Of a stretch of 64,000 bases of DNA, positions 53,330-63,045 are shown piece by piece. Numbering within the stretch: position 1 is the first letter of the stretch; the number at the start of each line of letters is the position of its first letter. The notes below the pieces were generated by a model. The model was not told where the DNA came from and searched no databases. It was given only the letters and a program-made list of their open reading frames with translations. Origin of the DNA: Chthonobacter albigriseus (lineage in GTDB: Bacteria; Pseudomonadota; Alphaproteobacteria; Rhizobiales; Pleomorphomonadaceae); the NCBI RefSeq assembly GCF_013839445.1, contig NZ_JACDIT010000001.1:1343935-1407934 (forward strand), given 5' to 3'. A program made the translations under genes and the position numbers.

Positions 53330-56300
53330 ATGCACGACGCGCCCCTGGCCAAGTACAGCCTTCAGCGGCAGGACGTCCTGAAGGAGGCGCGCATCGAGGA
53401 GGCCGCAGCTGCAGCCGCGACTCGCGGCAACCCCGAGCTCGGCGATTTCCTGCGCGTCTTCTTCGCCCGAGGCGCCGCCGAGGACCTGGCCGCCTCCACG
53501 AGCGGCGAACTGCTCGCCCTCGCCGAGACGGCAATGGCCGACCTCGCCCGCCGTACCGTCGGCCGCCACCGCGTCAGCGTCTACGATCCCGACCAGCCGG
53601 TGGCCGGCGAAGCCCACCGGTCCGTCACGGTCATCGAAATCCTCAACGACAACATGCCCTTCCTGGTCGACTCGGTGATGCACGAGTTGACCGAGGCCGG
53701 CGTCGACGTCCGCCTTCTGGTCCATCCCATCCTCAGCGTCACCCGCGATGCCGATGGCGCCCTCACCGGCTTCGCCGAGCCGGACGCGCCGGGCTCGATC
53801 CGCGAGAGCCTGATCCACGTCCACGTCGCCCGCCTGCCGGACGCCGGCCAGCGCAACGACCTCGGCGCCCGGCTGGAGCGGGTGCTGAACGATGTCCGCA
53901 ACGCCGTGTCGGACTGGCCGGCGATGCGCGCGCGCCTGACCGAGATCATCAGCGACTACCGCGACAACCCGCCGCCGCTGCCCGTCGACGCGCTGGCCGA
54001 GGCGATCGAGTTCCTGTCCTGGCTGGCCGAGGACAACTTCACCTTTCTCGGTCTGCGCGACTACGACGTCACCATGGCGAACGGCGACGCCGACCGCATT
54101 GCCTTGAAGCCGGAAAGCGGCCTCGGCCTCCTCGCCGACCCGGACGTCCGCGTCCTTCGCCGTGGCAAGGAACTCGTCCAGGTCACGCCGGAGATCCGCG
54201 AGTTCATGATGCGGCCCGAGCCGCTGATCGTCGCCAAGGCCAACGTCAAGAGCCGCGTCCACCGCCGCGCCTACATGGACTACGTGGGCATCAAGCGCTA
54301 CGACCCCGACGGCCGTCTCGTCGGCGAGGTCCGGCTCGTCGGCCTCTTCACGGCCTCCGCCTACACCCGCTCGACCAAGGCCATCCCCTACCTTCGCCAC
54401 AAGGTGGACCGGGTGATGACCCGCGCCGGCTTCGATCCGGAAAGCCACTCCGGAAAGACGCTCCTCAACGTGCTGGAGAGCTACCCGCGCGACGATCTCT
54501 TCCAGATCGACTTCGAAACGCTCTACGACTTCGCCATCGCCATCCTGGAGCTGGACGAGCGCCCGCGCATCCGCGTTCTGGCCCGCCGCGACAAGTTCGA
54601 CCGCTTCGTCTCCGTGCTGGTCTTCGTGCCGCGCGACCGTTTCTCCACGGAGGTTCGCCTGCGCATCGGCGACTACCTGCGCACCGTCTTCGAGGGACGA
54701 GTCTCGGCCTTCTACCCGTCCTTCCCCGAAGGCAGCCTGACCCGCATCCACTTCATCATCGGCCGCGACGAGGGCGCCACCCCCGACCCCTCGCGCGCCG
54801 AGCTCGAAGCGGCGGTCACCGCAATCGTCCGCACCTGGGGCGACGCCTTTCAGGAGGTCGCCCGTGCGCGGCTGCCGCTGGAGAAGGCTCGGGCGACGGC
54901 GACGCGCTGGGCGGCGATCTTCTCGCCGGCCTATCGCGACAGCTACGCGCCCGACGAGGCCCTCGACGACACCGGCCCGATCGACCGGCTGTCCACCGAA
55001 CGCCCCACGGTGATCGCCTTCCGCGTGCCCAAGGATGCCACGGCGCCTGGCGAGATCGCGTTGAAGCTCTACCACCGAGGCGGCGCGGTGCCGCTCTCCG
55101 AGCGCGTGCCGGTGCTGGAGGCCATGGGCTTTCGCGTCATCGAGGAGCAGTCCTTCGACCTGATCGTCGACGGCCAGTTGGTTTCGCTGCACGACATGCG
55201 GCTGCTCAGGGCCGACGGCGGAGCCATCGACCTCGCCGCATCCGGCGAAGCCCTTCGCGCCCTCTTCATGGCCGTGTGGCTCGGCGAGGCCGAGAGCGAC
55301 CGGCTCAACGCGCTGCTCGTCAAGGGCGGCCTGGCGTGGCGCGAGATCGCGCTTTTGCGCGGCCTGTCCCGCTATCTCCAGCAGGCCCGCATTCCCTACG
55401 AGCAGGGCTACGTCGCCGACACGCTCAACCGCAATCCGGATGTCGCGACCGCGATCGTCGCGCTTTTCACGGCCCGCTTCGACCCGACGCTCCACGGCGA
55501 CCGCGCGCTTGCCGAAGCCCGAGCCGCCAACGAGATCGAGCAGGCGCTCGAAGCCGTCACCAGCCTTGACGACGACGTCATCCTGCGGCGCTTCACCAAT
55601 CTGGTGCAGGCCGCGGTCCGCACCACCTTCTTCCAGCTGGGGCCGGACGGACGGCCGCGCCCGGTGATCGCCTTCAAGTTCGACCCGCACAGGGTGGAAG
55701 GTCTGCCCGAGCCGCGGCCCTTCGCCGAGATCTGGGTCTACTCGCCCCGCGTGGAGGGCGTCCACCTGCGCTTCGGGAAGGTCGCCCGCGGCGGGCTCAG
55801 GTGGTCCGACCGCCCGCAGGATTTCCGCACCGAGGTGCTAGGCCTGGTCAAGGCCCAGCAGGTCAAGAACGCCGTGATCGTCCCCGTCGGCGCCAAGGGC
55901 GGCTTCTTTCCCAAGAAGCTGCCGGCCGGCGGCAGCCGCGACGCCGTGTTCCAGGAGGGCACCGAGGCCTACAAGCTCTTCGTCTCCACGCTCCTCGATC
56001 TCACCGACGACATCGACGGCGAGCGCATCGTGCCGCCGGCGGCGACGGTCCGCCACGACGCCGACGATCCCTATCTCGTGGTTGCCGCCGACAAGGGCAC
56101 CGCGACCTTCTCCGACACCGCGAACGGCCTTGCCGACGCCCGCCGTTTCTGGCTTTCCGACGCCTTCGCCTCCGGCGGCTCGGTCGGCTACGACCACAAG
56201 AAGATGGGCATCACCGCCCGCGGCGCATGGGAGGCCGTGAAGCGGCATTTCCGCGAGCAGGACATCGACATCCAGGCGACGCCCTTCACCGTGGCCGGCG

Positions 56301-58159
56301 TCGGCGACATGTCCGGCGACGTGTTCGGCAACGGCATGCTGCTGTCCCGCAAGATCCGGCTGGTGGCCGCCTTCGATCACCGCGACATCTTCATCGACCC
56401 CACACCCGACGAGGAAGTCTCCTTCGCAGAGCGCGAGCGGCTGTTCGCCCTGCCCCGGTCCAGCTGGCAGGACTACGACGCGGCGAAGATCTCCGCCGGC
56501 GGCGGCGTCTTCTCGCGTCAGGCCAAGGCGATCACCCTGTCGCCCGAGGCGCAGGCCCTGCTCCAGCTGCCGAAGGCACGCGCCACCCCGCACGAGGTGA
56601 TGACGGCCATCCTGAAGGCTCCCGTGGACCTGCTCTGGTTCGGCGGCATCGGTACCTACGTCCGCGGCCCCGACGAGACCGACGCCGAGGTCGGCGATCG
56701 CGCCAACGACGCCATCCGCGTGGTGGCGACCGACATCCACGCCAAGGTCATCGGCGAAGGCGCAAACCTTGGCATGACGCAGAAGGCGCGCATCGCCTAC
56801 GGCCTGAAGGGCGGCCGCTGCAACTCCGACGCCGTCGACAACTCAGCCGGCGTGAACTCCTCCGACGTGGAGGTCAACATCAAGATCGCGCTCGGCCGGC
56901 CCGTCCGCGAAGGGCGCCTGGCGATCGCCGACCGGAACACCCTGCTCGCCGCGATGACGCCCGAGGTCGCGCGCCTGGTCCTCGCCAACAACTACCGCCA
57001 GTCCCTCTGCGTCTCGCTGGCCGAGCGCCGCGGCCTCGGCGACCTCGGCTACCAGCGTCGGCTCATGCAGTGGCTGGAAGGCCGCCGCCGTCTCGACCGC
57101 GTGGTGGAGACCTTGCCCGACGACGCCGCCCTCGCCCGGCGCGAGAAGGCCGCTCAGCCGCTGACCCGCTCGGAGATCGGCGTGCTCATGGCCTACGCCA
57201 AGATCGTGCTCTATGACGACCTGCTGGAAAGCACGCTGCCGGACGACGCCGCCCTCGAGGCCGACCTGCTCGCCTACTTCCCGGCGGAGATGCAGGCGTC
57301 CTTCCCGGACGACATCCGCGCCCATCGCCTGCGCCGCGAGATCATCGCGACAGTGCTCGCCAACGCCGTCGTCAACCGCGGTGGGCCGACCTTCCCGATC
57401 CGCATCGCCGACCAGACCGGCGTTTCCATGGCCGAGGTGGTGCGCGGCTTCCTGATGGCGAGCGAGAGCTTCGGTCTCGCCGACCTGGAGGCCGCGATCG
57501 ACGAGCTCGACAACCGTGTATCCGGCGCCGTGCAGCTCGAACTCTACGCCCGGGTGCAGGACGTTCTGACCGCCGCCACGCTCTGGTTCGTGCGCAACGC
57601 CGACATCGCCGGCGACATCCCGTCGACCGCCGCCCGTTACCGGGAAGGGATCGCCCGCTTCAGATCCTGGTCCGGCGCCGAAGGCGGGGCGGACGCCGTT
57701 GCCGCCGAGCGCGAGCGGCTGGAGAAGGCCGGCGTGCCCGCCTCCCTGGCCGCGGAGTGCGCCTGGCTGCGGCGGCTGCTCGACGCCCTCGACGTCATCG
57801 AGATCGCCGGGATCGCTCGCCAGCCGATCGAGATCGCCGCTGCCGCCGCGGAAGGCATCGCCGGGCTGTTCAGGATCGCCACCATCGACAATCTCGCCCG
57901 CCAGTTGACCCCCGCCGACTACTACGAGGGTCTCGCGCTCGACCGCGCCCGCCGCGCCCTGGCCGAGGCCCACCGGGCGATGGCCGCCGGCGTCGCGGAA
58001 CGCACCGCCCGCGGAGACGGCCTGGACGCCTGGCACGCCGCCCGTCGCGAGGAGGTCGACCGCACCGTCGCCACCATCGAAAGCCTGCTCTCCGGCACGC
58101 CCACCGTGGCCCGCTTCACGGTTGCGGCGGGTCTGCTGCAGGATCTCGCCAAGAGCTAG
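53330..58159 (+). CDS. NAD-specific glutamate dehydrogenase, 180-kDa type
   Basis: A 1,609-residue NAD-dependent glutamate dehydrogenase of the large bacterial class, which deaminates glutamate to 2-oxoglutarate. The long N-terminal region carries ACT-like regulatory domains. The catalytic domain lies near residues 780-1180, with KGGLAWR, KVARGGLRWSDRPQDFRTEVLGLVKAQQVKNAVIVPVGAKGGFF near 830, the NAD-binding GVGDMSGDVFGNGM near 990, and the late GGIGTYVRGPDE near 1105. The C-terminal 400 residues are family-specific. The ATG has GGACGGAAAGA upstream. The stop overlaps the convergent gluQ by four bases. Confidence 0.96.
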   Translation: MHDAPLAKYSLQRQDVLKEARIEEAAAAAATRGNPELGDFLRVFFARGAAEDLAASTSGELLALAETAMADLARRTVGRHRVSVYDPDQPVAGEAHRSVTVIEILNDNMPFLVDSVMHELTEAGVDVRLLVHPILSVTRDADGALTGFAEPDAPGSIRESLIHVHVARLPDAGQRNDLGARLERVLNDVRNAVSDWPAMRARLTEIISDYRDNPPPLPVDALAEAIEFLSWLAEDNFTFLGLRDYDVTMANGDADRIALKPESGLGLLADPDVRVLRRGKELVQVTPEIREFMMRPEPLIVAKANVKSRVHRRAYMDYVGIKRYDPDGRLVGEVRLVGLFTASAYTRSTKAIPYLRHKVDRVMTRAGFDPESHSGKTLLNVLESYPRDDLFQIDFETLYDFAIAILELDERPRIRVLARRDKFDRFVSVLVFVPRDRFSTEVRLRIGDYLRTVFEGRVSAFYPSFPEGSLTRIHFIIGRDEGATPDPSRAELEAAVTAIVRTWGDAFQEVARARLPLEKARATATRWAAIFSPAYRDSYAPDEALDDTGPIDRLSTERPTVIAFRVPKDATAPGEIALKLYHRGGAVPLSERVPVLEAMGFRVIEEQSFDLIVDGQLVSLHDMRLLRADGGAIDLAASGEALRALFMAVWLGEAESDRLNALLVKGGLAWREIALLRGLSRYLQQARIPYEQGYVADTLNRNPDVATAIVALFTARFDPTLHGDRALAEARAANEIEQALEAVTSLDDDVILRRFTNLVQAAVRTTFFQLGPDGRPRPVIAFKFDPHRVEGLPEPRPFAEIWVYSPRVEGVHLRFGKVARGGLRWSDRPQDFRTEVLGLVKAQQVKNAVIVPVGAKGGFFPKKLPAGGSRDAVFQEGTEAYKLFVSTLLDLTDDIDGERIVPPAATVRHDADDPYLVVAADKGTATFSDTANGLADARRFWLSDAFASGGSVGYDHKKMGITARGAWEAVKRHFREQDIDIQATPFTVAGVGDMSGDVFGNGMLLSRKIRLVAAFDHRDIFIDPTPDEEVSFAERERLFALPRSSWQDYDAAKISAGGGVFSRQAKAITLSPEAQALLQLPKARATPHEVMTAILKAPVDLLWFGGIGTYVRGPDETDAEVGDRANDAIRVVATDIHAKVIGEGANLGMTQKARIAYGLKGGRCNSDAVDNSAGVNSSDVEVNIKIALGRPVREGRLAIADRNTLLAAMTPEVARLVLANNYRQSLCVSLAERRGLGDLGYQRRLMQWLEGRRRLDRVVETLPDDAALARREKAAQPLTRSEIGVLMAYAKIVLYDDLLESTLPDDAALEADLLAYFPAEMQASFPDDIRAHRLRREIIATVLANAVVNRGGPTFPIRIADQTGVSMAEVVRGFLMASESFGLADLEAAIDELDNRVSGAVQLELYARVQDVLTAATLWFVRNADIAGDIPSTAARYREGIARFRSWSGAEGGADAVAAERERLEKAGVPASLAAECAWLRRLLDALDVIEIAGIARQPIEIAAAAAEGIAGLFRIATIDNLARQLTPADYYEGLALDRARRALAEAHRAMAAGVAERTARGDGLDAWHAARREEVDRTVATIESLLSGTPTVARFTVAAGLLQDLAKS

Positions 58160-59037
58160 CCGCTGAGCCCGACCAGACGGCGGATGTCCTCCGCCGTCGC
58201 ACCCTCCGCCCGCAGCGCGCGCAGGCTCGTCGAGGCGACCGACTTCGACAGCTTGCGCCCGTCCGGCCCGAGGATCAGCCGGTGGTGCCGGTAGACCGGC
58301 GCAGGCAGGTCCAGCAGCGATTGAAGCAGCCGGTGGACGGCTGTGGCGTGGAAGAGATCGCGCCCCCGGATCACGTGGCTGACACCCTGCGCCGCGTCGT
58401 CCACGACCACGGCGAGATGGTAGCTTGCCGGGGCATCCTTCCGGAAGAGGACGACATCGCCCCACGCGGCCGGATCGCCCCGCACCAGTCCCGTCTCGCC
58501 CGCCGGCCCCTCGCCCTCCTCCGTCCAGGAGAGCGGCCCGGTCCGCTCCACCGCCGCGTCCATCCGAAGCCGGATGGCATGCGGTTCGCCCGCCGCGATT
58601 CGCGTCGCTGCGGTTTCGACCGGAAGGTCCCGATCAAGGCCCGGATAGATCGGCGCACCGTCCGGATCGCGCGGCCAAGCCCGCCCGTCCTCGGCTTCCC
58701 GCGACGCCACCGCCGCCCGGATTTCCGCCCGGCTGGCGAAGGCCGGATAGGTGAGCCCCATGCCGGCCAACCGGTCGAGCGCCGCGCGATAGTCCGCCAG
58801 ATGCTCCGACTGCCTTCGCACCGGTCGCTCGTAGTCGATTCCCAGCCAGTCGAGATCGTCGAGGATCCGCTGCACGAAGGCCGGCCGGGCCCGGTCCAGG
58901 TCGATATCCTCGATCCGCACCAGCATCCGTCCGCCGGCCGTACGGGCCGCTTCGGCATTGAGCATGGCGGACAGCGCATGACCGAGGTGGAGATCGCCGT
59001 TGGGCGAAGGCGCGAAGCGGAAGACCGGGCGGGACAT
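58156..59037 (-). CDS. gluQ: Glutamyl-Q tRNA(Asp) synthetase
   Basis: A 293-residue GluRS-like enzyme without the anticodon-binding domain, which attaches glutamate to queuosine-34 of tRNA-Asp. The catalytic core begins PVFRFAPSPNGDLHLGHALSAMLNAEAA, with HIGH as HLGH near residue 17. The KMSKS signature is KLSKS near 265. Length fits GluQ-RS (about 290) rather than GluRS (about 470). The start at 59037 matches homology. Convergent with gdh, overlapping by four bases. Confidence 0.95.
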   Translation of the reverse strand: MSRPVFRFAPSPNGDLHLGHALSAMLNAEAARTAGGRMLVRIEDIDLDRARPAFVQRILDDLDWLGIDYERPVRRQSEHLADYRAALDRLAGMGLTYPAFASRAEIRAAVASREAEDGRAWPRDPDGAPIYPGLDRDLPVETAATRIAAGEPHAIRLRMDAAVERTGPLSWTEEGEGPAGETGLVRGDPAAWGDVVLFRKDAPASYHLAVVVDDAAQGVSHVIRGRDLFHATAVHRLLQSLLDLPAPVYRHHRLILGPDGRKLSKSVASTSLRALRAEGATAEDIRRLVGLSG

Positions 59038-59165
59038 GCCCGCCATTCAACGGCATGCCCGCGTCGAAGACAAACGCCGGGCTCCGGCTTTCCAAGGTCC
59101 AGGAAATCCGCTCGCCTCGGCCCGGGTGCTGGACGCCCCGCGGCCTGTCAGGCAAGGTCTGAGCC

Positions 59166-59810
59166 ATGCGCCTCCTTCTATCCCCCGCCGACATCGACGA
59201 AGGCCTGGACGCCCTGGTCGCCGCCGATCCGCGCCTGGCTCTGATCCGGCAGACCTGCGGCGGCACGGTCGAGATCCGCTACCGCGCCCCCGGCTTCGAG
59301 GGCGTCGCCCGAATCGTTGTCGCCCAGATGCTGTCCGTAGCCAGCGCCAACGCCATCTGGACCAAGCTGGAGCGGGAACTCGGAACCGTCACCCCGCAGA
59401 CCTTTCTGGCCGCGGACGAGCCCACGCTGCGCCGGGCCGGCCTGTCCGGCGGCAAGATCCGCACCCTGACCGCGGTGGCCGAAGCCTCCATCGACGGCCT
59501 CGACCTTGCCGGCCTCGCCACGGCTCCCGCCGACGAGGCGGTCGCCGCCTTGACTGCCCTGCCCGGCATCGGCCGCTGGACGGCGGAGATCTTCCTGCTC
59601 TTCTGCGCCCGCCACGCGGACGTCTTCCCCGCAGGCGACCTCGCCCTCCAGGTGGCCGCGGCCGAAGGCCTCGGGCTCCCGGAGCGGCCGAGCGAAAAGG
59701 CGCTGCGAGCGATGGCCGAGGACTGGGCGCCGTGGCGGGGCGTTGCAGCCAAGCTCTTCTGGGCCTACCACAAGGCCTGCCGGGAAGGCCGCAACGCCGT
59801 CCCGGTCTGA
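59166..59810 (+). CDS. DNA-3-methyladenine glycosylase, AlkA-like
   Basis: A 214-residue HhH-GPD superfamily glycosylase that removes alkylated bases. The helix-hairpin-helix is LTALPGIGRWTAEIFLLFCARHADVFPAGDLALQVAAAEG near residue 133, with the catalytic aspartate in AGDLALQ. VAQMLSVASANAIWTKLERELG near 52 matches the family. No iron-sulfur cysteines are present. It lies ahead of an esterase gene 30 bp downstream and may be cotranscribed. Confidence 0.92.
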   Translation: MRLLLSPADIDEGLDALVAADPRLALIRQTCGGTVEIRYRAPGFEGVARIVVAQMLSVASANAIWTKLERELGTVTPQTFLAADEPTLRRAGLSGGKIRTLTAVAEASIDGLDLAGLATAPADEAVAALTALPGIGRWTAEIFLLFCARHADVFPAGDLALQVAAAEGLGLPERPSEKALRAMAEDWAPWRGVAAKLFWAYHKACREGRNAVPV

Positions 59811-59840
59811 CAGATCCCGACTGCCCGGAGCCTGCCGCTC

Positions 59841-60494
59841 ATGACGCTCATCGACGGACCCCGCCTCGCGCCCGCCTCCGGGGCCGCGCCCGATGCCCTG
59901 GTGGTCTTCCTGCACGGCTACGGAGCCGACGGCAACGACCTGATCGACATCGGCCGCAGCTTCGCGCCCCATCTGCCGAGCGTCGCCTTCGTGAGCCCCC
60001 ACGCGCCGGACCCCTGCGGCATGTCGCCGATGGGCCGCGAGTGGTTCCCGATCAGCTTTCGCGACCCGACGGAATACTGGCGCGGCGTCCAGTACGCGGC
60101 CCCGGCGCTCGACGCGTTCCTGGATGCGGAGCGCAACCGCCTGCAGATCACCGACGACCGGATCGTGCTCGTCGGGTTCAGCCAGGGCACCATGATGGCG
60201 CTCCACGTCGGCCTGCGCCGGGCCACTGCGCCGGGCGCTATCGTTGGCTACTCCGGCATGCTGGCCGGCCCCGAGCATCTGGGCGAGGCGATCGCCCGTC
60301 CGCCTGTCACCCTCATCCACGGCGACCGCGACGACGTGATCCCGGTGCAGATGATGTTCCAGGCGGCCAACGTCCTGGCCGAGAAGAGCATCCCGGTGGA
60401 GTTCCACGTCTGTCCGGGCACCGCCCACGGCATCGACCAGCGCGGCCTGATGCTCGGCCTCACGGCGATTCGCACCGCGCTTGGCCTGCGCTGA
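59841..60494 (+). CDS. Phospholipase/carboxylesterase family hydrolase
   Basis: A 217-residue alpha/beta hydrolase of the carboxylesterase/phospholipase family. The nucleophile elbow is GFSQGTMM near residue 113 with the catalytic Ser. Asp is in HGDRDDVIPVQ near 157 and His in GTAHGID near 195. The N-terminal FLHGYGADGNDLIDIGRSFAPHLP near 30 forms the oxyanion region. Cytoplasmic. It follows the AlkA-like gene; the small membrane gene lies 59 bp downstream. Confidence 0.93.
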   Translation: MTLIDGPRLAPASGAAPDALVVFLHGYGADGNDLIDIGRSFAPHLPSVAFVSPHAPDPCGMSPMGREWFPISFRDPTEYWRGVQYAAPALDAFLDAERNRLQITDDRIVLVGFSQGTMMALHVGLRRATAPGAIVGYSGMLAGPEHLGEAIARPPVTLIHGDRDDVIPVQMMFQAANVLAEKSIPVEFHVCPGTAHGIDQRGLMLGLTAIRTALGLR

Positions 60495-60553
60495 GCCGTT
60501 GCCAGCCAGTCCGACCGACCCATATCCGACGCAAGCCTCGCCAAGGACCCCCG

Positions 60554-60745
60554 ATGTTGACCGTCTTCCAGTTTCTCGTACCCGTCGCGGTCGCCGCGGT
60601 GGCCGTCGTCCTCCTCATGGGACTGCGCAACATGGCCCGCGGTGGCGACGCCAACCTGTCGCAGAAACTGATGCGCTGGCGTATCGGCCTCCAGTTCATC
60701 GCCGTTCTCATCATCATGGTGACGCTCTGGCTGTTGGGCCGCTGA
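60554..60745 (+). CDS. Twin-transmembrane Hig1-like small protein
   Basis: A 63-residue membrane protein with two helices (residues 4-23 and 47-61) flanking a basic loop GLRNMARGGDANLSQKLMRWRIGLQF. The loop motif SQKLMRWR matches the HIG1/twin-TM family, in mitochondria linked to respiratory supercomplexes. The bacterial role is not known. The ATG is 59 bp after the esterase stop. It is too short for composition tests, but the motif is clear. Confidence 0.82.
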   Translation: MLTVFQFLVPVAVAAVAVVLLMGLRNMARGGDANLSQKLMRWRIGLQFIAVLIIMVTLWLLGR

Positions 60746-60884
60746 TCCGTCCCCGCACAGCGGCAGATGCGGCTTCTCTGCAACGCCGAGCGAATTCATC
60801 AACCAACCCGCCGTATCGCAATTGTGGAGCGTGACCTGACGCGACACTTTGCATGAAAGGGGCGATTCGCTGGAGATCGGGGAC

Positions 60885-61469
60885 ATGTCCGTGGGGATCC
60901 GCGCTGGGGCCGGCGCGTTGATGATGGCTCTCGTGCTCACGCCGGCTTCGGCCGCCGATCTACTCTCCCCGGAAGCGATCGCGCCGGATGCGGGAACGAC
61001 GGCTGGCGGCTTCCGCTTGTTCGACGAGGTGCGCGCCTCCGTCCTCGGCCATGACGCCTTCGGCAACGACACCGGCGTGGGCATCGGCGGCGAACTGCTG
61101 ACGTCCAACATTCCGATCAACAGCGGCAACATGCTCGTGGACGCGATCTTCGGACCGCGGATCCACTTCGGTGGCGTCGCGGCGGTCGATGCCGAGCCGA
61201 ACTACGTCTACACCGGCTTCACCTGGACCGTGCCGCTCGGCGACACCTTCTTCGTCGAGGGCGCGCTCGGCGTCTCCCTCAACGACGGCGGCGAGGATGG
61301 CCCGGTCCGCTGCGACTGGAGCTTCCGCGAATCGGCCGCCATCGGCATGGCGCTCGACGCCAACTGGCGCATCCTCGCCGGTGTGGAGCACCTGTCGCAT
61401 GCAGGCCTCTGCGGCGATTCGAACCCGGGCATCACCAGCGTCAGCGCCACGGTCGGCTATCGCTTCTGA
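60885..61469 (+). CDS. PagL-like lipid A deacylase (acyloxyacyl hydrolase)
   Basis: A 194-residue exported, predicted outer-membrane beta-barrel. The signal is about residues 1-25 (ALMMALVLTPASAA). Alternating strands follow, and the C-terminal motif GVEHLSHAGLCGDSNPGITSVSATVGYRF (about residues 164-192) has the PagL-type His-x-Ser catalytic pair and N-P-G, ending in aromatic Phe as barrel proteins do. PagL removes the 3-O acyl chain of lipid A. The start has GGAG ten bases upstream. Confidence 0.85.
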   Translation: MSVGIRAGAGALMMALVLTPASAADLLSPEAIAPDAGTTAGGFRLFDEVRASVLGHDAFGNDTGVGIGGELLTSNIPINSGNMLVDAIFGPRIHFGGVAAVDAEPNYVYTGFTWTVPLGDTFFVEGALGVSLNDGGEDGPVRCDWSFRESAAIGMALDANWRILAGVEHLSHAGLCGDSNPGITSVSATVGYRF

Positions 61470-61566
61470 TCCGGGCCGTGGCATTGTGCCGTCCTCGCGT
61501 GACGAACCGGGCTATCCGTTCTAGATACAGCCCGGACATCGGACACGAGGTTGACACGAGGCTGCG

Positions 61567-62145
61567 ATGGTCGTTCTCAACAGGATCTACACCCGCACCG
61601 GCGACGGCGGCACCACCGCCCTTTCCACCGGAGAGCGCCGTCCGAAGTTCGACCTGCGCGTCGCAAGCTACGGCACGGTGGACGAGACCAATGCGGCGGT
61701 CGGTCTGGTCCGCCTCCACACCGGCGCCTTGCCGGACGTCGACGCGATGCTCGCCCGCATCCAGAACGACCTATTCGACTTAGGCGCCGACCTAGCCACC
61801 CCTGAGACCGGCGAGCCGCTCGCCTGGACGCCGATCCGCATCTCCGCCGCGCAGGTGACGCGCCTGGAGACCGAGATCGACCTTCTCAACAAGGACCTGT
61901 CGCCGCTCCGTTCCTTCGTGCTGCCGGGCGGTTCGCCCGCCGCCGCCTTCCTGCATCAGGCCCGCACCGTGTGCCGACGCGCCGAGCGGCTCGTGGTGGA
62001 GCTTTCCATGACCGAGGGAGAGCCGGTCAGCGCCGATGCGGTGAAGTATCTCAACCGCCTGTCCGATTTCTTCTTCGTGGCGAGCCGCTGGGTGAACGAC
62101 AAGGGCGCCACGGACGTCCTCTGGGTACCCGGCCAGAACCGCTGA
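61567..62145 (+). CDS. Cob(I)alamin adenosyltransferase, PduO type
   Basis: A 192-residue ATP:cob(I)alamin adenosyltransferase that makes adenosylcobalamin. N-terminal YTRTGDGGTTALSTGERRPKFDLRVASYGTVDETNAAVGLVR is the PduO ATP-binding signature, and LPGGSPAAAFLHQARTVCRRAERLV near residue 119 holds the conserved RxxxRRAER region. It complements CobS/CobT, found 22 kb away, suggesting a functioning B12 route. The rhomboid gene follows 26 bp downstream and likely shares its transcript. Confidence 0.95.
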   Translation: MVVLNRIYTRTGDGGTTALSTGERRPKFDLRVASYGTVDETNAAVGLVRLHTGALPDVDAMLARIQNDLFDLGADLATPETGEPLAWTPIRISAAQVTRLETEIDLLNKDLSPLRSFVLPGGSPAAAFLHQARTVCRRAERLVVELSMTEGEPVSADAVKYLNRLSDFFFVASRWVNDKGATDVLWVPGQNR

Positions 62146-62171
62146 CGCCGGGCGGCGAGGGGGCCATCGGC

Positions 62172-62873
62172 ATGTTCGTTCCGCTCTACGACCACAACCC
62201 GCTGGAACACATCCCGCGACCCTACGTGAACTGGACGATCATCCTCCTCACGTCCTTGATCTGGCTGGTGTTTCAATCCGACTTCGTGGTCCCTGCCTAC
62301 AACGCTTCCATCCTCGGCCTGGGCCTGTCGCCGGTCTACCTCTTCGATGGCCTGCCGCCCCCGCCGGATATGTCCCTGGTGCCGGAATGGGCGACGCTGG
62401 TCACCTACGCCCTCGTCCACGGCGATCTCTGGCATCTCCTCGGCAACATGATCTTCCTGTGGGTCTTCGGCGACAACGTCGAGGACGCGCTCGGCCATGT
62501 CCGTTATGCCGCCTTCTACGCGCTCACCGCCGCGGCAGGAGGCCTCGCCCACGCCTGGATGCTCGCCGACAGCGACATGCCGCTGGTCGGCGCCTCCGGA
62601 GCGGTGGCCGGCGTCATTGGCGCCTACCTCATCCTTCATCCGCGCACCAAGCTGTGGATCCTTGTGCTCGGGCGCATTCCGCTGCGCCTGACCGCGCGCT
62701 GGCCGTTGCTCGCCTGGGTCGCCATCCAGTTCGGCTCGATTCTCCTCCAGGAGGAGGGTGAGACCGCATGGTGGGCCCATGTCGGCGGCCTGGCCGCAGG
62801 CATCATCCTGGTCTTCGTGATGCGCCGGCCGGGCGTCGCCCTGTTCGATCGCGACCTGCCCGTCGGGGGGTGA
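62172..62873 (+). CDS. Rhomboid family intramembrane serine protease
   Basis: A 233-residue membrane protease. The catalytic serine is in GASGAVAGVIGAYL near residue 142, the dyad histidine in AWWAHVGGLAAG near 202, and the WHLLGNMIFLWVFGDNVEDALG region near 87 is the conserved helix-2/3 block. Six hydrophobic segments fit. The N-terminus is the family PLYDHNPLEHIPRPYVN. Substrate unknown. Follows the adenosyltransferase gene. Confidence 0.93.
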   Translation: MFVPLYDHNPLEHIPRPYVNWTIILLTSLIWLVFQSDFVVPAYNASILGLGLSPVYLFDGLPPPPDMSLVPEWATLVTYALVHGDLWHLLGNMIFLWVFGDNVEDALGHVRYAAFYALTAAAGGLAHAWMLADSDMPLVGASGAVAGVIGAYLILHPRTKLWILVLGRIPLRLTARWPLLAWVAIQFGSILLQEEGETAWWAHVGGLAAGIILVFVMRRPGVALFDRDLPVGG

Positions 62874-62899
62874 GGGCCGGATGCCGCAACGTCGGAAGC

Positions 62900-62915
62900 T
62901 TGACGCGAACGTCAA
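62900..62915. promoter_or_regulatory. Perfect dyad upstream of etfBA
   Basis: TTGACGCGAACGTCAA is a perfect six-base inverted repeat around CGAA, 45 bp before the -35 box and 130 bp before etfB. It resembles operators of acyl-CoA catabolism regulators, but this is inference. Confidence 0.4.
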
Positions 62916-62944
62916 CCACGTTAGTGATGCGACCACCGTCTCCG

Positions 62945-62973
62945 TTGACAGGCGAAAGGCTCCGACACTAGGG
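62945..62973 (+). promoter_or_regulatory. Putative etfBA promoter
   Basis: An exact TTGACA is followed after 17 bp by CTAGGG. The -35 is excellent and the -10 is weak. Transcription would start near 62980. Confidence 0.4.
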
Positions 62974-63045
62974 TCCGAACCCTGTTGCGCTGCAATATAG
63001 AAGAAGACACCGGTCGTGGAGAACCGGGGTCGGGAGGTCTGAGAG

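Noticed and set aside
53183-55765. 860-residue minus-strand ORF
   Set aside because: It is antisense to the glutamate dehydrogenase, which is clearly coding. Shadow of codon bias.
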